Shown one piece after another: positions 60,805-64,000 of a stretch of DNA of 64,000 bases (within the stretch, counting starts at the first letter, position 1; each line of letters opens with the position of its first letter). A program made the position numbers and the translations under genes. The stretch is from Mycolicibacterium tusciae (GTDB taxonomy: Bacteria; Actinomycetota; Actinomycetes; Mycobacteriales; Mycobacteriaceae). The notes under the pieces are model-generated. The model was not told the DNA's origin. It saw only the letters and a program-made list of their open reading frames with translations, and did not search any database. The stretch lies in the NCBI RefSeq assembly GCF_002086795.1, contig NZ_MVIM01000009.1, positions 62,001-126,000 of the forward strand, written 5' to 3'.

Positions 60805-61601
60805 GTCGAGCGGGCGAAAGCAGCAATCGCATCGGCGGTGGCAAGCGGGGCGCTGACATGCGGGCAGTGCCCGGTTGCGTTCAAGGTGACGATGTGACTG
60901 CCGGGGACGTGCGCATGCACGTACGCTCCCACCTCGCGCGGTGCGATCGCGTCCTGCGCGCATTCGATCACCAGTGTGGGTAGCGATATCAGCGGCAGAT
61001 CGGCGCGATTGTCCGAGAGGAATGTGGCGCGAGCGAACACGCGGGCGCACTCCGGGTCGGTGCGGCAGAAGGTCGCCGCAAGGTCATCCTGCAGGTCGGG
61101 ACGGTCGGGGGTGCCCATGATGACCGGCGCCATGGCCTGCGACCACCCAAGATAGTTCTGCTCCAGCGACTCCAGGAGTTCGTCGATGTCCGCAGCCGAG
61201 AAACCGCCGCGGTAATCGTCGTCATCGAGGTAACACGGCGAGGGCGTCAGCAGGACGAGTTTGGCGAATCGACTCGGGTCTCTGATCGTGGCCAAAGCCC
61301 CGATCATCGCCGACACGGAATGGCCGACGAATACCACCTCGCGCAGATCCAGCTCGTCGAGGATCTCCAGAATGTCGGCGGCGTAGCCGGCCAGAGAGGA
61401 GTACTTGTTGGCGTCCCAGGCACTCCGGTCCGACGATCCCGAGCCGACGAGATCGATCAGTATCAAACGAAAGTCCGACCTGAGTTCGTCGACTACGTGA
61501 CGCCATAGCGTTTGATCACATCCGAAGCCATGCGCTAACAAGAGGGTCGGGCCGTCATCGGCGCCGACAATATTGATGTTGTGCCTGGCGTGAACATCCA
61601 C
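60801..61601 (-). CDS. RsbQ-like alpha/beta hydrolase
   Basis: A 266-residue alpha/beta hydrolase with strong likeness to Bacillus RsbQ. It has HNINIVGADDGPTLLLAHGFGCDQTLW, the nucleophile motif FVGHSVSAMIG, then LTPSPCYLDDDDYRGGF and GHCPHVSAP with the catalytic His. RsbQ is thought to make or process a small hydrophobic signal for RsbP. The GTG at 61601 was chosen because the frame leads straight into MDVHARHNINIV; no ATG alternative is in frame nearby. Coupled by ATGA to the phosphatase. Confidence 0.9.
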   Translation of the reverse strand: MDVHARHNINIVGADDGPTLLLAHGFGCDQTLWRHVVDELRSDFRLILIDLVGSGSSDRSAWDANKYSSLAGYAADILEILDELDLREVVFVGHSVSAMIGALATIRDPSRFAKLVLLTPSPCYLDDDDYRGGFSAADIDELLESLEQNYLGWSQAMAPVIMGTPDRPDLQDDLAATFCRTDPECARVFARATFLSDNRADLPLISLPTLVIECAQDAIAPREVGAYVHAHVPGSHIVTLNATGHCPHVSAPLATADAIAAFARST

Positions 61602-61663
61602 AATTCAGCTTAAGCCCCCAGTGCACTCGGCTTTCAACGCCGGTCTCGAATTCATCGGTCGGG

Positions 61664-61945
61664 TTAGCGGCGAACAGGTAGCAGCGCCAAGGGAAGTCGG
61701 AGGGCCCGCTGCGGTTGCCGGCCCGGTCGACTAGACCTCGAGCTGAGTGTGCGACCGACCAGGTGGGCGATGTCGCGCCAGTTGCGACGGACGATGACAC
61801 CCGCGGTGAATCCGCACAAGAAGCCGACAGTGAGATACCGACGCGCCCTCTGCTTCTTCCGCCGCGCGATCACCGACGCGGCATGGCCGCATACCGCGGC
61901 GATGGCGGCGACCGCCACCAACAGAAAGATTACCTGCGGCACCAT
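61664..61945 (-). CDS. Small membrane protein upstream of the RsbQ/P pair
   Basis: A 93-residue protein with two hydrophobic helices (about 4-25 and 38-54, VPQVIFLLVAVAAIAAV and VGFLCGFTAGVIV). Arg-rich segments lie between and after them. The ATG at 61945 has a very good GGAGGT ribosome binding site 6 nt upstream, which supports a real gene. The longer frame from 62029 adds an unlikely N-terminus. It lies 62 nt before the RsbQ-like gene on the same strand. No family is recognised. Confidence 0.65.
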   Translation of the reverse strand: MVPQVIFLLVAVAAIAAVCGHAASVIARRKKQRARRYLTVGFLCGFTAGVIVRRNWRDIAHLVGRTLSSRSSRPGRQPQRALRLPLALLPVRR

Positions 61946-62054
61946 GTGACCTCCGGGGCCGTTCGTCAATGCAGGCCGCTCAGGCGATCCAATCACTGCG
62001 GACGCGGTAAGACGATCCTCGGTCTCCATTCGTGACCAAAGCGAGGACGAACTG

Positions 62055-62627
62055 TTAGATCGCCAGACCCGCGATGATCAGCCGTGTCGTGGCCTCGGCC
62101 CGCTTTCGCCCGTACCCGCGCCCTTCGGACAGAATCGGATAGACAACGGCCCCCACGATCGCGTCTGCCGCCGAGGCGGCGGTGGCCTCGTCGACGGCAC
62201 CTGCGAGCAGTCGCATACGAACACTCTCCAGCAGAGGCGCGCTGAATCCCGCGCGCAGCCTGATTGCCGTGTCCTCGTGCTCCATGCAGGCCACCGTGAG
62301 GATGCGCAACATCGCCGATCCGCGCTCGGTGGTCAGCGTCGCAGCCAGCCTGCCCGCCCACCTCACCAGGTCGTCGACGAGATCATCGGTGTGCTGTACC
62401 GCGGCGATCATCGTGTCCGCGTCGGCGAGCAGAACGTCGGCTACCAGGGCAGGTCGGGTCGGCCACCAACGGTAGATGGTCTGCTTACCGACGCCTGCGC
62501 GGGCGGCCACAGCCTCGATGCTCGTCCCGTCGAAGCCGCGCTCGAGCAGCAACTCACGCGTTGCGGTGACGATCGCGACGCGCGACTTCTCGCTGCGGCG
62601 GCGCGGAGCTGTGACTTGGCGGACCAT
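62055..62627 (-). CDS. TetR-family regulator of the FadE gene
   Basis: A 190-residue regulator with a helix-turn-helix in FDGTSIEAVAARAGVGKQTIYRWW (about 30-53) and a TetR_C_16-like ligand domain ending EATTRLIIAGLAI. The ATG at 62627 (MVRQVTAPRRRSEKS) was chosen; longer readings cross the operator. It diverges from the acyl-CoA dehydrogenase gene 90 nt away and probably represses it. Confidence 0.87.
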   Translation of the reverse strand: MVRQVTAPRRRSEKSRVAIVTATRELLLERGFDGTSIEAVAARAGVGKQTIYRWWPTRPALVADVLLADADTMIAAVQHTDDLVDDLVRWAGRLAATLTTERGSAMLRILTVACMEHEDTAIRLRAGFSAPLLESVRMRLLAGAVDEATAASAADAIVGAVVYPILSEGRGYGRKRAEATTRLIIAGLAI

Positions 62628-62674
62628 GTGCGCATCCTCGGTTGCCGGTGCGTCGGACAACCCCGTAGTGTGCC

Positions 62675-62698
62675 ACAAGACGAGACGGTCCGTCTTGT
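62675..62698. promoter_or_regulatory. Palindromic operator between TetR and FadE genes
   Basis: ACAAGACG and CGTCTTGT are perfect 8-bp arms around an 8-bp centre, and within them AGACGG-T-CCGTCT is a second symmetric element. It lies 47 nt before the TetR start and 20 nt before the FadE start, so TetR binding would block both promoters. Confidence 0.7.
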
Positions 62699-62717
62699 TA
62701 ACGAAAGGCGGCGTGAC

Positions 62718-64000
62718 GTGCCGATCGGGCTCACCCCGGAGCAGGGGCAACTGGAAGAGGCGGTCGACCGCTTCGCGGCACGGCATGCCGCCGTGGACCA
62801 GACCCGCGGCTCGTTCGACGAGATTGCTGAAGGAACGCTGCCCAAGTGGTGGGATGACCTTGTCGCACAAGGCTTTCACGCGGTACACCTCCCCGAATCG
62901 TCTGGCGGACAGGGCGGTTCGCTGGTGGATGCGGCTTGTGTCATCGAGGCCGCGGCCACCGCGCTGTTACCCGGGCCGCTGCTGCCGACAGTGATCGCCG
63001 GCGCCATCGCGCTGTCGGCCGACAATGTGCCCGCAGCGGACAAGCTGTTGAGCGACCTCGCCGCCGGGGTCGCCGCCACCGTCGTGCTGCCGGAGTCCGG
63101 CAATTTGCGCGCGAACGTCGTCGACGGCGCATGGCGCGTGACCGGATCGTCGGGCGACGTTCTCGGGCTGTGCTCGGCCGCGGCGATCCTGGTGGCCGCC
63201 CGGTGCGCGGACGGCGAGACACTGTGGTGCGTCGTCGATCCGGCTGCCGCTGCGGTGTCGGTGCAGGCGCGCGGCGGCACCGACCTCACCATCGACGTCG
63301 GCATTCTTCACCTTGATGACCTCGACGTGCCGGATGCGCTGGTGCTCAATGGCATCGACGACGACGCGGCATGGGATATCGCCGCCGCACTATCGGCCTG
63401 CGCCGCAGCCGGAACGTTGAGGTGGGCGGTCGATGCCGTGACCGAGCACCTGCGGACCCGGGAACAGTTCGGCAAGCCCATCGGAACCTTTCAGGCGCTT
63501 CAACACGAAGCGGCGATGCTGCTCGTCAACAGCGAATTGGCCGCGGCGGCAGCGTGGGACGCGGTGCGCGCCGTGGACGAAGCGCCGGAGCAACGACAAC
63601 TGGCGGCCGCTGGCGCCGCCGTCATGGCGGTCGCGCCTGCTCCCGACCTGCTGCTCGACGCGTTGACGATGTTCGGCGCGATCGGGTTCACCTGGGAGCA
63701 CGACGTGCACTTGCATTGGCGACGCGCCACCAGTCTGGCTGCCTCGATGGGGCCGATCACCGGATGGTCGCGGCGCCTCGGCGAGCTGGGCCGGACGCAT
63801 GTTCGCGACATGTCGGTGAAGCTCGGCGACGGCGAAGCGGAATTCCGCGCGAGGATTGCCGACGTGCTGGACCGGGCGCTCGAACTGCGTAACGACACGC
63901 CGAGCCCGCTTGGGGATTACGACCACCTCGCCAGCGGGCCCCAGCGCACGCTGATCGCCGACGCCGGTCTGATGGCACCGCATTGGCAACCACCGTGGGG
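62718..64000 (+). CDS. Acyl-CoA dehydrogenase, tandem-domain FadE (C-terminus cut by window edge)
   Basis: An open frame from the GTG at 62718 (after AAAGG) runs to the window end without a stop, about 427 residues. It starts PIGLTPEQGQLEEAVDRFAA, shows the FAD region VHLPESSGGQGGSL and the C-terminal helix TREQFGKPIGTFQALQHEAA, and a second N-terminal-like stretch begins at about residue 415 (LIADAGLMAPHWQPPWG). This layout suggests a two-domain FadE of about 700 residues such as M. tuberculosis FadE6, acting in beta-oxidation of fatty acids or steroids. The divergent TetR gene and its palindrome are the likely control. Confidence 0.87.
   Translation, partial: MPIGLTPEQGQLEEAVDRFAARHAAVDQTRGSFDEIAEGTLPKWWDDLVAQGFHAVHLPESSGGQGGSLVDAACVIEAAATALLPGPLLPTVIAGAIALSADNVPAADKLLSDLAAGVAATVVLPESGNLRANVVDGAWRVTGSSGDVLGLCSAAAILVAARCADGETLWCVVDPAAAAVSVQARGGTDLTIDVGILHLDDLDVPDALVLNGIDDDAAWDIAAALSACAAAGTLRWAVDAVTEHLRTREQFGKPIGTFQALQHEAAMLLVNSELAAAAAWDAVRAVDEAPEQRQLAAAGAAVMAVAPAPDLLLDALTMFGAIGFTWEHDVHLHWRRATSLAASMGPITGWSRRLGELGRTHVRDMSVKLGDGEAEFRARIADVLDRALELRNDTPSPLGDYDHLASGPQRTLIADAGLMAPHWQPPW

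Noticed and set aside
1..64000. Mobile elements, tRNA/rRNA genes and phage attachment sites
   Set aside because: I saw no transposase or integrase frame, no terminal inverted repeats with target duplications, and no tRNA-like cloverleaf. The island shows no clear sign of recent transfer.

Overview
The window looks like chromosomal DNA of an environmental, high-GC Mycobacterium (Mycolicibacterium type). The reasons are MmpS/MmpL, tandem WS/DGAT acyltransferases, close homologues of the M. tuberculosis dormancy proteins Rv1738, Rv2030c, Rv2032 (Acg), Rv2006 and Rv1739c, a DevS/DosT-type haem sensor kinase, an IdeR-like iron box, a mycofactocin-type SDR and a tandem-domain FadE. I see no rRNA, tRNA, CRISPR array, insertion sequence or phage gene.

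Region 1 (about 1-38000) is a hypoxia/dormancy (DosR-type) island. DosR-like boxes (near GGGACTTTNGNCCC) lie before most transcription units. Its core is two converging operons that end 4 nt apart. On the plus strand is hoxF-hoxU-hoxY-hoxH-hoxW, a group 3d type NAD-linked [NiFe]-hydrogenase with its endopeptidase. On the minus strand are five genes with overlapping start and stop codons: PEP synthase, trehalose-6-P phosphatase/GH65 fusion, a GltD-like FAD/NAD(P) oxidoreductase with ferredoxin domains, NifJ-type pyruvate:ferredoxin oxidoreductase, and a dihydroorotate-dehydrogenase-like flavoprotein. A second GAPDH gene diverges from this operon. Together they could mobilise trehalose, run lower glycolysis and dispose of electrons as H2 when oxygen is lacking. 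Next come a four-gene wax ester/triacylglycerol operon, a PPOX-type flavin/F420 protein, two related SRPBCC proteins, Rv1738-, Rv2030c- and Acg-like genes, a pair of KAS III-like proteins (one with a degenerate active site), a K+ channel, the orphan sensor kinase and a SulP transporter.

Region 2 (about 38000-48500) has TetR-mmpS-mmpL, then a probable catabolic cluster: SnoaL-like protein, sulfotransferase, TetR and Rieske oxygenase on the minus strand, a divergent D-aminoacylase-type amidohydrolase, and an SDR. A perfect 15-bp palindrome sits in the Rieske/amidohydrolase divergent promoter.

Region 3 (about 48500-54100) is a tightly coupled operon: CDP-alcohol phosphatidyltransferase, CdsA-like cytidylyltransferase, Rv1747-like double-FHA ABC exporter, VOC protein and TesB thioesterase. 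It looks like a dedicated phospholipid synthesis and export unit.

Region 4 (about 54300-64000) has a secreted Gly/Ser-repeat protein behind an IdeR-like box, a luciferase-like monooxygenase, OsmC, two related proteins of unknown function, CsbD, an RsbQ/RsbP-like energy-stress pair, a TetR gene with a palindromic operator, and the start of a tandem-domain acyl-CoA dehydrogenase.
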